Origin: JAKAXS01 sp041940525
GTDB taxonomy: Bacteria > Pseudomonadota > Alphaproteobacteria > Rhizobiales > Hyphomicrobiaceae
Length of the DNA: 64,000 bases
Direction: 5' to 3'
Assembly: GCA_041940525.1 (NCBI GenBank)
Contig: JBGTSB010000010.1
Location: 1 to 64,000 of the forward strand
Translations under genes and position numbers: made by a program
Notes under the pieces: model-generated
The model's input: only the letters and a program-made list of their open reading frames with translations
Databases searched by the model: none
Told to the model about the DNA's origin: nothing
Shown: one piece after another, positions 35,701 through 43,928 of the stretch
How positions within the stretch are numbered: position 1 is the stretch's first letter
How the letters are laid out: every line of letters begins with the position of its first letter

Positions 35701-35714
35701 TTGACGTGGATCAA
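35701..35714. promoter_or_regulatory. FNR/FixK-like box
   Basis: TTGAC-GTGG-ATCAA, one base off TTGAT-N4-ATCAA. It lies 113 nt upstream of the CBS-BON gene and 138 nt upstream of the Tat-exported intradiol-like gene, in their divergent region. Second such site within 2.4 kb. Confidence 0.5.
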
Positions 35715-35852
35715 GGCAAGCGGCCTCGCGTCTCACTGGCCGTAAACGGACTGCTAAGTTGGGAATTTGTAACTGGCGCACCTATGTGAGGGTTCTTAGC
35801 ATGCGCATCGTTCAAGCCATCGTGTGCACGATCTGAACTAGGAGGAAATGGC

Positions 35853-36344
35853 ATGACAACCGGCTTGCTGACCCGTCGCAGCCTCCTCGCCTTAGGCGGA
35901 GCAATTGCGGCCGCTGGCGCGGTCCCGGCTTTTCGCCTACCCGCTCAAGCTCAGGGCCTCGCCCCAACACGCTCAATGCGCGGCGGGTCCAACAACTACC
36001 GCCCAGGAGCGCCGGTCGTCGGCCGCATTGGCGGCGGAGGTTTCTGGATGAGCGGTACGGTACGCCGTGCTGGTGATGGTGCGCCCCTGGCAGGGCAACG
36101 GATTCAAATTTGGGCCCACACAACCGAAGGCCACGAGCGCGATCCGCAAAGTCATGGGGCAACGTTGACGGATGAGAATGGTCATTTTCGCCTAGAAATG
36201 CCACAGATCGTCCCCGCTTTTGGCCAGCCGCATGGCCACCTGGCCTATGATAGCGGCGAGTTTGAAACCGTATTTCTGCGTCCCGTCATGTCGAGCGCTA
36301 AAGACACAAGCCTTGAGGCACACTTTGTTCTCAAGCCGGTCTAA
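35853..36344 (+). CDS. Tat-exported intradiol ring-cleavage dioxygenase-like protein
   Basis: 163 aa. The twin-arginine signal is TRRSLLALGGAIAAAGAVPA. The beta-sandwich core shows LAGQRIQIWAHTTEGHE, TLTDENGHFRLEMP and FGQPHGHLAY, which parallel the WQA/TDxxGxF/PPHIH motifs of protocatechuate 3,4-dioxygenase relatives. One or two Tyr iron ligands of true dioxygenases are not evident, so catalysis is uncertain. GGAGG at 35841-35845 precedes the ATG. First gene of a four-gene plus-strand run. Confidence 0.72.
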   Translation: MTTGLLTRRSLLALGGAIAAAGAVPAFRLPAQAQGLAPTRSMRGGSNNYRPGAPVVGRIGGGGFWMSGTVRRAGDGAPLAGQRIQIWAHTTEGHERDPQSHGATLTDENGHFRLEMPQIVPAFGQPHGHLAYDSGEFETVFLRPVMSSAKDTSLEAHFVLKPV

Positions 36345-36351
36345 CCGGAAG

Positions 36352-36987
36352 GTGATCCGAGCGAGCTTGGTCTGGGCCGCGGTTGCGGCCGCCGTCACGA
36401 TTCCCATCGTTGCGGCGGCGTTAAGCCCGCTGCTGGCGTGGCGGGACCCAGTCTATATCGTGGCCGGGCTAGCTGGCGTTGCTGGCCTCGCTCTTATGCT
36501 TTTTCAGCCCTTGCTGATCGGCGGATATCTGCCAGGATTTTCACCGTATCAGTCACGGCGAATTCATCGCTGGACCGGCATCTCGTTGGTCGCGGTAATT
36601 GTCGTCCATGTTGTGGGGCTTTGGATCACAAGCCCACCGGATGTTATTGATGCTCTCCTGTTCAGATCACCGACACCGTTTTCCGTCTGGGGTGTGATCG
36701 CGATGTGGGCCATCTTCGCCGCCGCGCTCATGGTCGCATTACGCCAGCGGATGGGCTTGCGTCCGCGAAAGTGGCGGCTCATTCACACAATCCTTGCTGC
36801 TGTCATTGTTGTGGGTACGGTCATTCACAGCATATTGATAGAAGGCACGATGGAGACAATGTCGAAAGTGGCTCTGTGCATGGCGCTCATTGCCGCCACG
36901 GCAACTGTTATCGCCGGCAGGCAGGTGTGGCAGAGCAATGCAAAGCGCAGTCGGATGCTTTCAGCGCAACAAACGAACGACGAATGA
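36352..36987 (+). CDS. heme-b membrane protein, ferric-reductase-like transmembrane domain
   Basis: About 211 aa, six hydrophobic segments. Two helices carry paired His: RIHRWTGISLVAVIVVHVVG and LIHTILAAVIVVGTVIHSIL, consistent with two heme b groups as in the ferric-reductase/YedZ-like fold. I chose GTG 36352, 7 nt after the upstream stop; the longer form from 36220 runs inside the upstream gene. Likely accepts electrons from quinol or NAD(P)H and passes them outward, perhaps to the Tat-exported neighbours. Confidence 0.75.
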   Translation: MIRASLVWAAVAAAVTIPIVAAALSPLLAWRDPVYIVAGLAGVAGLALMLFQPLLIGGYLPGFSPYQSRRIHRWTGISLVAVIVVHVVGLWITSPPDVIDALLFRSPTPFSVWGVIAMWAIFAAALMVALRQRMGLRPRKWRLIHTILAAVIVVGTVIHSILIEGTMETMSKVALCMALIAATATVIAGRQVWQSNAKRSRMLSAQQTNDE

Positions 36988-37095
36988 CGCTGTCACGCAC
37001 ACGAGTTTCTCTGGACGCTGAGAGCGTCCTGTTCTCTTGCTTGAGCTCGAGCGAAGCCCCAACTGACTTGTAGGTTCTGGCAACAGAGAGAGGCG

Positions 37096-38022
37096 ATGAT
37101 GCAGGTCGGACGAAGAGGCTTTCTGCAAGGCGCGGGCGCCGTGGCGGCGTTTGGTATCGCCGGAATTGGACGACCTGCCGTAGCTGCGGCCAACGCTCCG
37201 CTTCTTCGCGCCATTCCTTCGACTGGCGAGAAATTGCCCGTTGTCGGCCTCGGCAGCTGGATTACCTTCAATGTCGGGAATGATCCCGTCCTGCTGGATG
37301 AAAGCGCGAACGTGGTCGCTGCTTTCTTTGCGAACGGCGGCCGGATGATCGACTCGTCGCCCATGTACGGGTCGTCTCAGAACACGATCGGATATGCGCT
37401 CAAGAAGCTGGGCTATCCAGACAACAGTTTCGCCGCCGATAAAATTTGGACCGCTTCGCCCGGTGAAGGCCCAGACCAGTTTTCCCAAACGCGTTCGCTC
37501 TGGGGTGTTGAGCGCATGGACCTTATGCAGATTCACAATCTACTGTCCTGGCGCGAGCATTTGGACATGCTGAACGGTCTGAAAGCCGCTGGCAAAATCC
37601 GCTACGTCGGCATCACCACGTCACACGGCCGCCGTCATCAAGAGCTGGAGCGGATCATGACCGAGCATCCGCTCGATTTTGTGCAGCTGACTTACAACGT
37701 CATGGACCGGGAACCGGAGCAGCGGCTGCTGCCGCTGGCGCGCGAGCGGGGCATCGCTGTGATCGTGAACCGGCCATACCGGCGCGGCGAACTGATTAGC
37801 CGCTTCTCGGGTGAACCCTTGCCGCCGTTCGCGCAGGACATCGGAGCCAGGAGCTGGGCTCAGCTGCTTCTGAAATTCATCATCGCGCATCCCGCGGTGA
37901 CCTGCGCTATTCCCGCCACCACGAAGACAGAGCACGTGAAGGAAAACTTGGACGCGGCCGCCGGACATTTGCCGGACGCGGCCACGCGGCAGAAGATCAT
38001 CGACTACGTTGATCAGCTTTAG
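37096..38022 (+). CDS. Tat-exported aldo/keto reductase family protein
   Basis: 308 aa. The signal GRRGFLQGAGAVAAFGIAGI is a Tat type. An AKR barrel follows: the catalytic tetrad is visible as Asp and Tyr in MIDSSPMYGSS, Lys in ADKIWTAS and His in MQIHN; AGKIRYVGITTSH and ALKKLG are also family-like. Since NADPH is not expected in the periplasm, either the cofactor is prebound and exported folded, or the donor differs. 108 nt after the heme-b gene, and 2 nt before the DUF6064 gene. Confidence 0.82.
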   Translation: MMQVGRRGFLQGAGAVAAFGIAGIGRPAVAAANAPLLRAIPSTGEKLPVVGLGSWITFNVGNDPVLLDESANVVAAFFANGGRMIDSSPMYGSSQNTIGYALKKLGYPDNSFAADKIWTASPGEGPDQFSQTRSLWGVERMDLMQIHNLLSWREHLDMLNGLKAAGKIRYVGITTSHGRRHQELERIMTEHPLDFVQLTYNVMDREPEQRLLPLARERGIAVIVNRPYRRGELISRFSGEPLPPFAQDIGARSWAQLLLKFIIAHPAVTCAIPATTKTEHVKENLDAAAGHLPDAATRQKIIDYVDQL

Positions 38023-38024
38023 AT

Positions 38025-38717
38025 ATGCAGACCTGGTCAGGCTATTCGCTATCCGACTTCCTCTTGTTCTCGCCACGGGTCTACGAGCGCCTATTCGTTT
38101 TGCTCAACCAGGATCTCTGGCCTGCTCAAGCCGCCTTTATCGCCACCGGACTCGCGATCTTCCTGCTTGTCCTGCGCAGACATACCTTGGCGCTTCCGCT
38201 TGGCCTGCTCGCGCTCAGCTTTGCATGGGCGAACGTTACGATCGTGTTCTTTCTGGGTCGCTATCAGGCGATAAACTGGTTGGGAACGTACCTCGCGCCG
38301 TTTGCGATGGTGCAGGCGGCCGGGCTCTTGCTTCTTGCGATTGCCACGTGGCGGCGCGGTGTCCTGCTGCGGCCAATGCCGCATGTGGCGCTCTGGCTGG
38401 CACTTATTCCCTTGCTCCTTGGGCTCTTGGCCTACCCTGCAGTCGCCGTCTTGTCGGGACGCGGCATCGAAGCTGGTCAGGTCATAGCCACCGGGGCTGA
38501 TCCCACAGCCGTAGCCACCCTTGGGCTTCTCGCGTTCGTTCCATCCCGCCTGCGATGGCTGGGGATGATCATCCCTGCCGCTTGGTGTGGCTTCACCGGT
38601 CTGACGTTGTGGCTATTGGAGCGCCCTGACGCAATCATCGCGCCCCTCGCCGCTGTGTCAGCCCTCCTCGCCGCCACCCTCTCGGTCCGATCCGCATCAC
38701 AAGCGAACGCAGACTGA
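38025..38717 (+). CDS. DUF6064-family integral membrane protein
   Basis: 230 aa, about six to seven transmembrane helices. It begins MQTWSGYSLSDFLLFSPRVY, with FSPRVYERLF and NQDLWPAQ segments typical of this uncharacterised family. No catalytic motif. Its start lies 2 nt after the stop of the aldo/keto reductase gene, so they are probably cotranscribed and related in function. Convergent with the channel gene downstream. Confidence 0.7.
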   Translation: MQTWSGYSLSDFLLFSPRVYERLFVLLNQDLWPAQAAFIATGLAIFLLVLRRHTLALPLGLLALSFAWANVTIVFFLGRYQAINWLGTYLAPFAMVQAAGLLLLAIATWRRGVLLRPMPHVALWLALIPLLLGLLAYPAVAVLSGRGIEAGQVIATGADPTAVATLGLLAFVPSRLRWLGMIIPAAWCGFTGLTLWLLERPDAIIAPLAAVSALLAATLSVRSASQANAD

Positions 38718-38729
38718 GGATGACAGCCT

Positions 38730-39896
38730 TCAAGTTGGCAGTCCGTCCTGTCGGCGCCGGTCGGCGACATTTTCGATGTGGGCCTTGATCGCCGGGAAGC
38801 GGTCGAGCAGGCGCAGGAAATCGTTGACGTCCATAACTAAGAGATCTGTCGATGTCGTCGCAGTCACCGTCGCCGTTCTTGGGTTGCGCGATAGCAGAGC
38901 CATCTCACCGAAAAATTCACCTTCGCCCAGACGTACGTGCAGAGCCGCGTTTGCGACTTCGACCTCTCCGCTTGCCAGGAAATACATCGCGTCACCCGGG
39001 TCGCCCTCGCGGACAAGCATGGTCCCCGACGATACCGTGCGGGCCCTCAAGATGTTGACCAGCTCGGCGATTGACGCAGCATCAAGGTGCTCGAATGCAG
39101 GTACGCGCGCGACCATCGCGAAAGTCACGACGAAGTCCCGGCGGCGGATCTCCTCGTAGAACCCCCGCCCAATGATCGCCACGGGCAGCGCAAAACAAAA
39201 GATGCCGAGCATCACCGTAACCGCGGCAACAATCCGGCCGAGGGCGGTCACGGGCTCTGTTTCCGCGCCACCAATTTTCGCAAGCATCGCGGCTGCCCAC
39301 CAAACGGTTTTCGACATATCGCCGAGCCGTTCAGGCTGCTTGTCACCCTCAACGGCCAGCATAATAGCGGCGGACGTCAGCAGAACGCCGCTCAGGATAA
39401 CGATGCAGGCAAGCAACGCCCGCCACTCAGATGCGATCACCCGCGCGATGGTCGCGATGGCCGGCGAATAGCGGGCCAATTTCAAAATCCGGACCAGCCG
39501 GAACAGCACGATCAATGAGCTGGCCGGGTACAAGACTTCCAGTAGCCAGGGAAGCAAGGCCAATGCATCGATGAGCATCAGTGGCGAGGCAGCAAAGCGA
39601 AGCCGGGCGGCGGCCGGGCCAAGCTTTTGCAGCATCGGGTGTTCTGGCGCGGCCCAGAGCCGCGCAAGGTACTCGATCGCAAAAACCGCCACGCACACGC
39701 GATCGAACATTAAAAGCGCATGACCATAGTTCGCCGCCGCCTCCGGTATCGACGCCACGACCACGGTTGCGATGTTTGCGATAATGAGTGTGACAAGCAG
39801 CCCATCGATGACGCGCGACGCAAAATCCCTACGGCGGCTGTGCTCGAGAACATCGAAGGCACGCCGGCGGAGCGTCGCGTGTTGGTTCACCGTCAA
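38730..39896 (-). CDS. cyclic-nucleotide-gated ion channel homologue (MlotiK1-like) with altered pore
   Basis: 388 aa: six transmembrane helices (S4-like LIVLFRLVRILKLARY with regularly spaced Arg/Lys), a pore loop, then a cyclic-nucleotide-binding domain at residues about 265-380. That domain holds GEGEFFGEMALLSRNPRTATV, whose Glu and Arg contact cAMP/cGMP. The pore filter, normally T-x-G-Y-G-D, reads K207-I-G-G-A-E-T213 here, although the flanks (VWWAAAM before, PVTALGR after) match K+ channels. Ion selectivity is therefore in doubt. Lives in the inner membrane as a tetramer, by family knowledge. Confidence 0.85.
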   Translation of the reverse strand: MTVNQHATLRRRAFDVLEHSRRRDFASRVIDGLLVTLIIANIATVVVASIPEAAANYGHALLMFDRVCVAVFAIEYLARLWAAPEHPMLQKLGPAAARLRFAASPLMLIDALALLPWLLEVLYPASSLIVLFRLVRILKLARYSPAIATIARVIASEWRALLACIVILSGVLLTSAAIMLAVEGDKQPERLGDMSKTVWWAAAMLAKIGGAETEPVTALGRIVAAVTVMLGIFCFALPVAIIGRGFYEEIRRRDFVVTFAMVARVPAFEHLDAASIAELVNILRARTVSSGTMLVREGDPGDAMYFLASGEVEVANAALHVRLGEGEFFGEMALLSRNPRTATVTATTSTDLLVMDVNDFLRLLDRFPAIKAHIENVADRRRQDGLPT

Positions 39897-40026
39897 AGCC
39901 TGCAGCCCTTCTCCACGAGATCATGAGGGCAAGCGCCAGTACGGCAATGTTCGCATCAATTCGTGGAGGGCACCACGCTAAAACGACGTCAATTGGCGAT
40001 GCGCGTTAACCAGCACGCGCTCCAAG

Positions 40027-43000
40027 TTACGCGCGGGCGCGTTTTGCACGCTTGCGCCGCGGCTTAACCGGAAGTCGAGCCTCGCCGGTGTTGAGCGCCG
40101 CGTCAAGCTTGCCGGCGAAGTGGTCGGGCTCGAGCGGCAGCTCAGCTAGGGGCGCTGGCCGGGCGAAGTAGAAACCCTGTACCGCGTCGCAACCTTCGCC
40201 CATCAAGTAGCGCACGTCTTCGGCCTTTTCCGCGCCCTCAGCGACGATCTGCATGTTGAAGGTACGGCCCAGCCGGATGATTGTCTGCACGATTGTCGAG
40301 GTGCTCTCGCTCGCGCCAAGCATTTGCACAAACGATTTGTCGATCTTGATCTTGTCGAATGGAAAGCGGCTGAGATAGCTCAATGAGGAGTAGCCCGTAC
40401 CAAAGTCGTCGAGTGCAATGCGCAGGCCAAAGTTCTTCAAGCGCTGAAGCATCGACAGGGAGTGCACGTCGTTGTCTTGGATGATGACACTCTCGGTTAC
40501 CTCAAGCTCCAGCCACTCCGGCTCCAGACCAGTATCGTCCAAAATGCTGCGCACGGTCTCCACAAAAAGCTTGTCGCGGAACTGCACAGGGCTGACGTTG
40601 ACGCTGATGCGCATGCCGGACGCTTTCGCCACCTCGCAGCTCTTACGCAGTACCCACTCACCGATGCGAACGATCTTGCCCGTTTCCTCGGCAACCGGAA
40701 TAAAGTCTTGCGGTCCGATCAGTCCCTTGCCCGGCTCGCGCCAACGCAGCAGCACTTCGTGGCGGCTGACCTGGCCGGATTTCAAATCCACCTGCGGCTG
40801 GAACCACAGCTCGAACTCTTCGTTCTCGACTGCACGATCCAGAGCCGCTTCTATCTTGCGGCGGTCCTTGATGGCGACGTCCATGCCGTCCTCGAACACG
40901 CAATAGGTGCTCCGGCCGTCCTTCTTGGCGCGGTAAAGCGCCGTGTCCGCTTTGTTGATCAGCTCGTCCGCTTCAGTGCCATGCTGCGGGCACAGGGCAA
41001 TGCCAACGCTGGCGCCCGTGCGTAGCGTCACGCCATTGCCGATATCGATCGGCTCCGCAAGCGCTGCGATCACCCGGTGAGCCAAATCCTCCGCGTGGGT
41101 GCGGAAGTCGAGCCCCGTTTGAATGATGGCGAACTCGTCGCCGCCAAGCCTGGCAACAGTGTCAACGCGCCGAACCATGGCATTCAGCCGGTCAGCCGCG
41201 ACCTTGATCACCTCGTCGCCAGCTGGATGACCGTAAAGGTCGTTGATGTCCTTGAACCGGTCGAGATCAAGCAGGTACACCGCCGTCATGGTGCCGGTCG
41301 TCGTGGCGGTATCGACCGCGCTGATGAGACACGACTGAAAGACCGTGCGATTGGCGGTGCCCGTTAGAGAATCGTGATGGGCGAGAAAACGAATGCGTTC
41401 TTCGGCCTTCTTGCGCTCTCTCAAATCCCGAATTGCGAAAACGCGCGTATTGACATTCCGGAAGACGATCTCACGTCCGCGCAGCTCGATCGGGATCTCC
41501 TCGCCGTCGCTGTTGACGATGAACGTCTCAAGCAACGGCACCTGAAGATTCGACAAATGCTGCCTCAGCTGAAGATCGCTCTCACGGAACAGACTGAGCA
41601 AGGTCCGCTCCTTGAGGTCCGCAAGCTGGATGCCGGTCAAATCTTCCATCACGCTGTTGCAGTCGATGATCCGTCCATCAACGCAAATGACGATTGCTTC
41701 AAACGAGCTATCGGTCATGGCTGACAGCCGCTCGGCTTCCTCGGCTGCGCGCTGGGCATCTGCTTTGGAAATTTTCGAGTATTCTTCTGCTTGAATGTTG
41801 TCCATCAGGTCGTTGAAGAGCCGTGTCAGCCGTTCGGCCTCGTCACCTGGCGCGACGGACAAGCGCATGTTGAGGTCGGCGGTGCCGGACACCAGTTCCG
41901 CCAACGCGTCTTCCACATGGCCAACGCCCATCAGCGTACCGTGCTCGGCCGCGTTCAAACCGCCAGCTTCGAGAATGCCGCCGACTCGGATCGGCAGGAG
42001 CCGATCGAGGATCAGGAAGAAAGCCAGGCCGATGCCGAAGCTCCAAATGAAGTTGATAGCCACGCCGGCGGACTGGATGAGTAGCTGATCAAGCCGGCTG
42101 TCGGCTTCAAGATTGGCGAGCGGCGCGAGCAGCGCCAGACCAAGCGTACCCACGACGCCTGCAAAGCCGTGCGCGCCGATGGCGCCGATCGGATCGTCAA
42201 TCTTGAAGCGGTTTTCCAGCCACCAGTTTGCCCACACCGCCACGGCACCACCAACGACGCCGATGATCAATGAACCACCGGGGTTCATGACGGAGCACCC
42301 AGCCGTGATGGCAACGAGACCACCGACCATGCCAGCAATTGTTTTTTCGGGAAGAACGCGACCACCGTCGAGACGGACACCGATCAGGTATGCGGATGCG
42401 GCGCCGCCGCCAGCAGCCAAAACAGTATTTGCAATAATCTTGGCGATATCCGTGTTGGCCGCCGTGGTAGAGCCGCCATTGAAGCCAATCCATCCAACGA
42501 GCAACAGAAGTGCTCCGCAAGATGCGAGCACGAGATTATGCCCTTGTAGCCGAACGGGATTGCCATGCTTGTCGAATTTGCCAACGCGCGGACCGATCAC
42601 AATGCATGCCGCAAGCGCGATCCATGCACCCGTGGCGTGAACGACTGTCGAGCCCGCGAAGTCAATAAAGCCCCAGTTGGCGAGAAAGGCCGAAGCATTC
42701 TCTGTCAGCCCTGAACCCCAAACCCAGTGCGCGAACATAGGATAGATCAGTCCGGCCGTTATTGCCGTGCAGAGCAAGTATGCCGACAGTTTCATTCGTT
42801 CGGCCACGGCACCGGAAATGATCGTCGCCGCCGTGCCGCAGAACATGACCTGGAAGACGAAGAACGCATACGCCCATGGCGTCAGATCGGACAAGAAAAA
42901 CAGCTTCTCATCGAGCCCAAACAAATAGCCAGAGCTCGCGCCAAAAGCGAACATGAAGCCGACGCTAGCGAACGCCAGTATCGAGACGGCGAAGTCGAGG

Positions 43001-43272
43001 AGGTTCTTCTGCGCGACGCTGATCGCGTTTTTGGACCGGACCAGTCCGGCTTCCTGCAACAAGAAGCCCGCCTGCATGAGCAGCACGAGCGCAGCGGCCA
43101 CAAGCGTCCAGACGTAGTCCATGTGCGGCGCTGAATTCTCCAGAGCCTGCACGCGCTCCTCTAGGGAAGCTGGCACTGCTGCCCGTGCATCCCCGGCCAG
43201 CGCGAACAGCGCGCATACCGAACCGCTCGCAACCCGCCAACATCTCCGTGAGCCACTGAAGAGGGTGTTCAT
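40027..43272 (-). CDS. ammonium transporter fused to PAS-GGDEF-EAL (c-di-GMP signalling)
   Basis: 1081 aa. Signal-like start (1-32), then an Amt domain at about 50-440 with the pore twin-His H212 (VVHATG) and H368 (GAHGFAG), D204 (FIDFAG) and the HWVWG motif. A PAS domain follows at about 515-620. GGDEF at 625-795 has intact GGDEF (710-714) and an RxxD inhibitory site (701-704). EAL at 810-1060 has E839 (reads EVL, not EAL), N892, E924, D955-D956 and Q1032. Both c-di-GMP synthesis and breakdown modules look active. No glnK gene is adjacent. Likely senses or moves NH4+ and sets c-di-GMP levels at the inner membrane. Confidence 0.92.
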   Translation of the reverse strand: MNTLFSGSRRCWRVASGSVCALFALAGDARAAVPASLEERVQALENSAPHMDYVWTLVAAALVLLMQAGFLLQEAGLVRSKNAISVAQKNLLDFAVSILAFASVGFMFAFGASSGYLFGLDEKLFFLSDLTPWAYAFFVFQVMFCGTAATIISGAVAERMKLSAYLLCTAITAGLIYPMFAHWVWGSGLTENASAFLANWGFIDFAGSTVVHATGAWIALAACIVIGPRVGKFDKHGNPVRLQGHNLVLASCGALLLLVGWIGFNGGSTTAANTDIAKIIANTVLAAGGGAASAYLIGVRLDGGRVLPEKTIAGMVGGLVAITAGCSVMNPGGSLIIGVVGGAVAVWANWWLENRFKIDDPIGAIGAHGFAGVVGTLGLALLAPLANLEADSRLDQLLIQSAGVAINFIWSFGIGLAFFLILDRLLPIRVGGILEAGGLNAAEHGTLMGVGHVEDALAELVSGTADLNMRLSVAPGDEAERLTRLFNDLMDNIQAEEYSKISKADAQRAAEEAERLSAMTDSSFEAIVICVDGRIIDCNSVMEDLTGIQLADLKERTLLSLFRESDLQLRQHLSNLQVPLLETFIVNSDGEEIPIELRGREIVFRNVNTRVFAIRDLRERKKAEERIRFLAHHDSLTGTANRTVFQSCLISAVDTATTTGTMTAVYLLDLDRFKDINDLYGHPAGDEVIKVAADRLNAMVRRVDTVARLGGDEFAIIQTGLDFRTHAEDLAHRVIAALAEPIDIGNGVTLRTGASVGIALCPQHGTEADELINKADTALYRAKKDGRSTYCVFEDGMDVAIKDRRKIEAALDRAVENEEFELWFQPQVDLKSGQVSRHEVLLRWREPGKGLIGPQDFIPVAEETGKIVRIGEWVLRKSCEVAKASGMRISVNVSPVQFRDKLFVETVRSILDDTGLEPEWLELEVTESVIIQDNDVHSLSMLQRLKNFGLRIALDDFGTGYSSLSYLSRFPFDKIKIDKSFVQMLGASESTSTIVQTIIRLGRTFNMQIVAEGAEKAEDVRYLMGEGCDAVQGFYFARPAPLAELPLEPDHFAGKLDAALNTGEARLPVKPRRKRAKRARA

Positions 43273-43631
43273 GATCTAATGCGCCGCTAGAGAAAAGTTA
43301 GCTAAGCATCTGCGTTGTCGATTAAATTTGAATTAAATGCTTGGCGAAGTTTAACCGTCCTGAAGGCAGGGCGTGCGCGGATGGACGGCAGAGAAACGCC
43401 ATTTTTAAAAGCATTTGCCTTCTGACGCCGAAACCAACTGCGCCAAAATGTCTTTGCGGCTCGCGCTGCCGGTTTGGATGACCGGCCCACTTGTTCCCAA
43501 CAGGGATTGCGTTAGACGATCGATCAAGCAAGCCTCGGGCAGCCACGCCAGCGCCTGATAACAGGGGCACAAGCCACCCGTTCGCAATCCTGGTGCAGCC
43601 GTGCTAGTGTCTCCTTTTGGGGATGAGTGTC
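43273..43631. other. non-coding stretch between amt-ggdef-eal and the small hypothetical gene
   Basis: About 359 nt. I see no convincing gene, tRNA or strong hairpin. It holds the upstream region of the minus-strand Amt fusion. I looked for a sigma54 -24/-12 element (TGGCAC-N5-TTGC) and did not find one. Open frames here are short and overlapping. Confidence 0.4.
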
Positions 43632-43919
43632 ATGATCGAAGTGAAACGCCTTACGGGCGCCGACCCAATGCGTTTCGACGTGACCGTACGCGATGGCGGT
43701 AGTCTCTCTCGCCACGAGGTGGCGCTTGCCCAAAAGACATGGGCAAAACTCACAAAAAAGAGCCGGTCGCCGGAGAACTGCGTTGAAGCCGCGTTCGGCT
43801 TCTTGCTCGATCGCGAACCGAAGGAGGCGATTCTTTCGCGCTTCGACATCATAGTGATCGGTCACTACTTTCCAGAGTTCGAGCTTCAATTGCCTAAATA
43901 TCTGGGCCGCGTCGGCTAA
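43632..43919 (+). CDS. conserved-looking small hypothetical protein
   Basis: About 95 aa, soluble, no signal or membrane segment. It starts MIEVKRLTGADPMRFDVTVR, has a compact alpha/beta appearance with a SRHEVAL segment and ends LPKYLGRVG. ATG 43632 has GGGG 9 nt upstream; an ATG at 43623 and a TTG at 43617 are also in frame. I do not recognise the family. Converges with the permease gene. Confidence 0.55.
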   Translation: MIEVKRLTGADPMRFDVTVRDGGSLSRHEVALAQKTWAKLTKKSRSPENCVEAAFGFLLDREPKEAILSRFDIIVIGHYFPEFELQLPKYLGRVG

Positions 43920-43928
43920 TAGCGAGAC

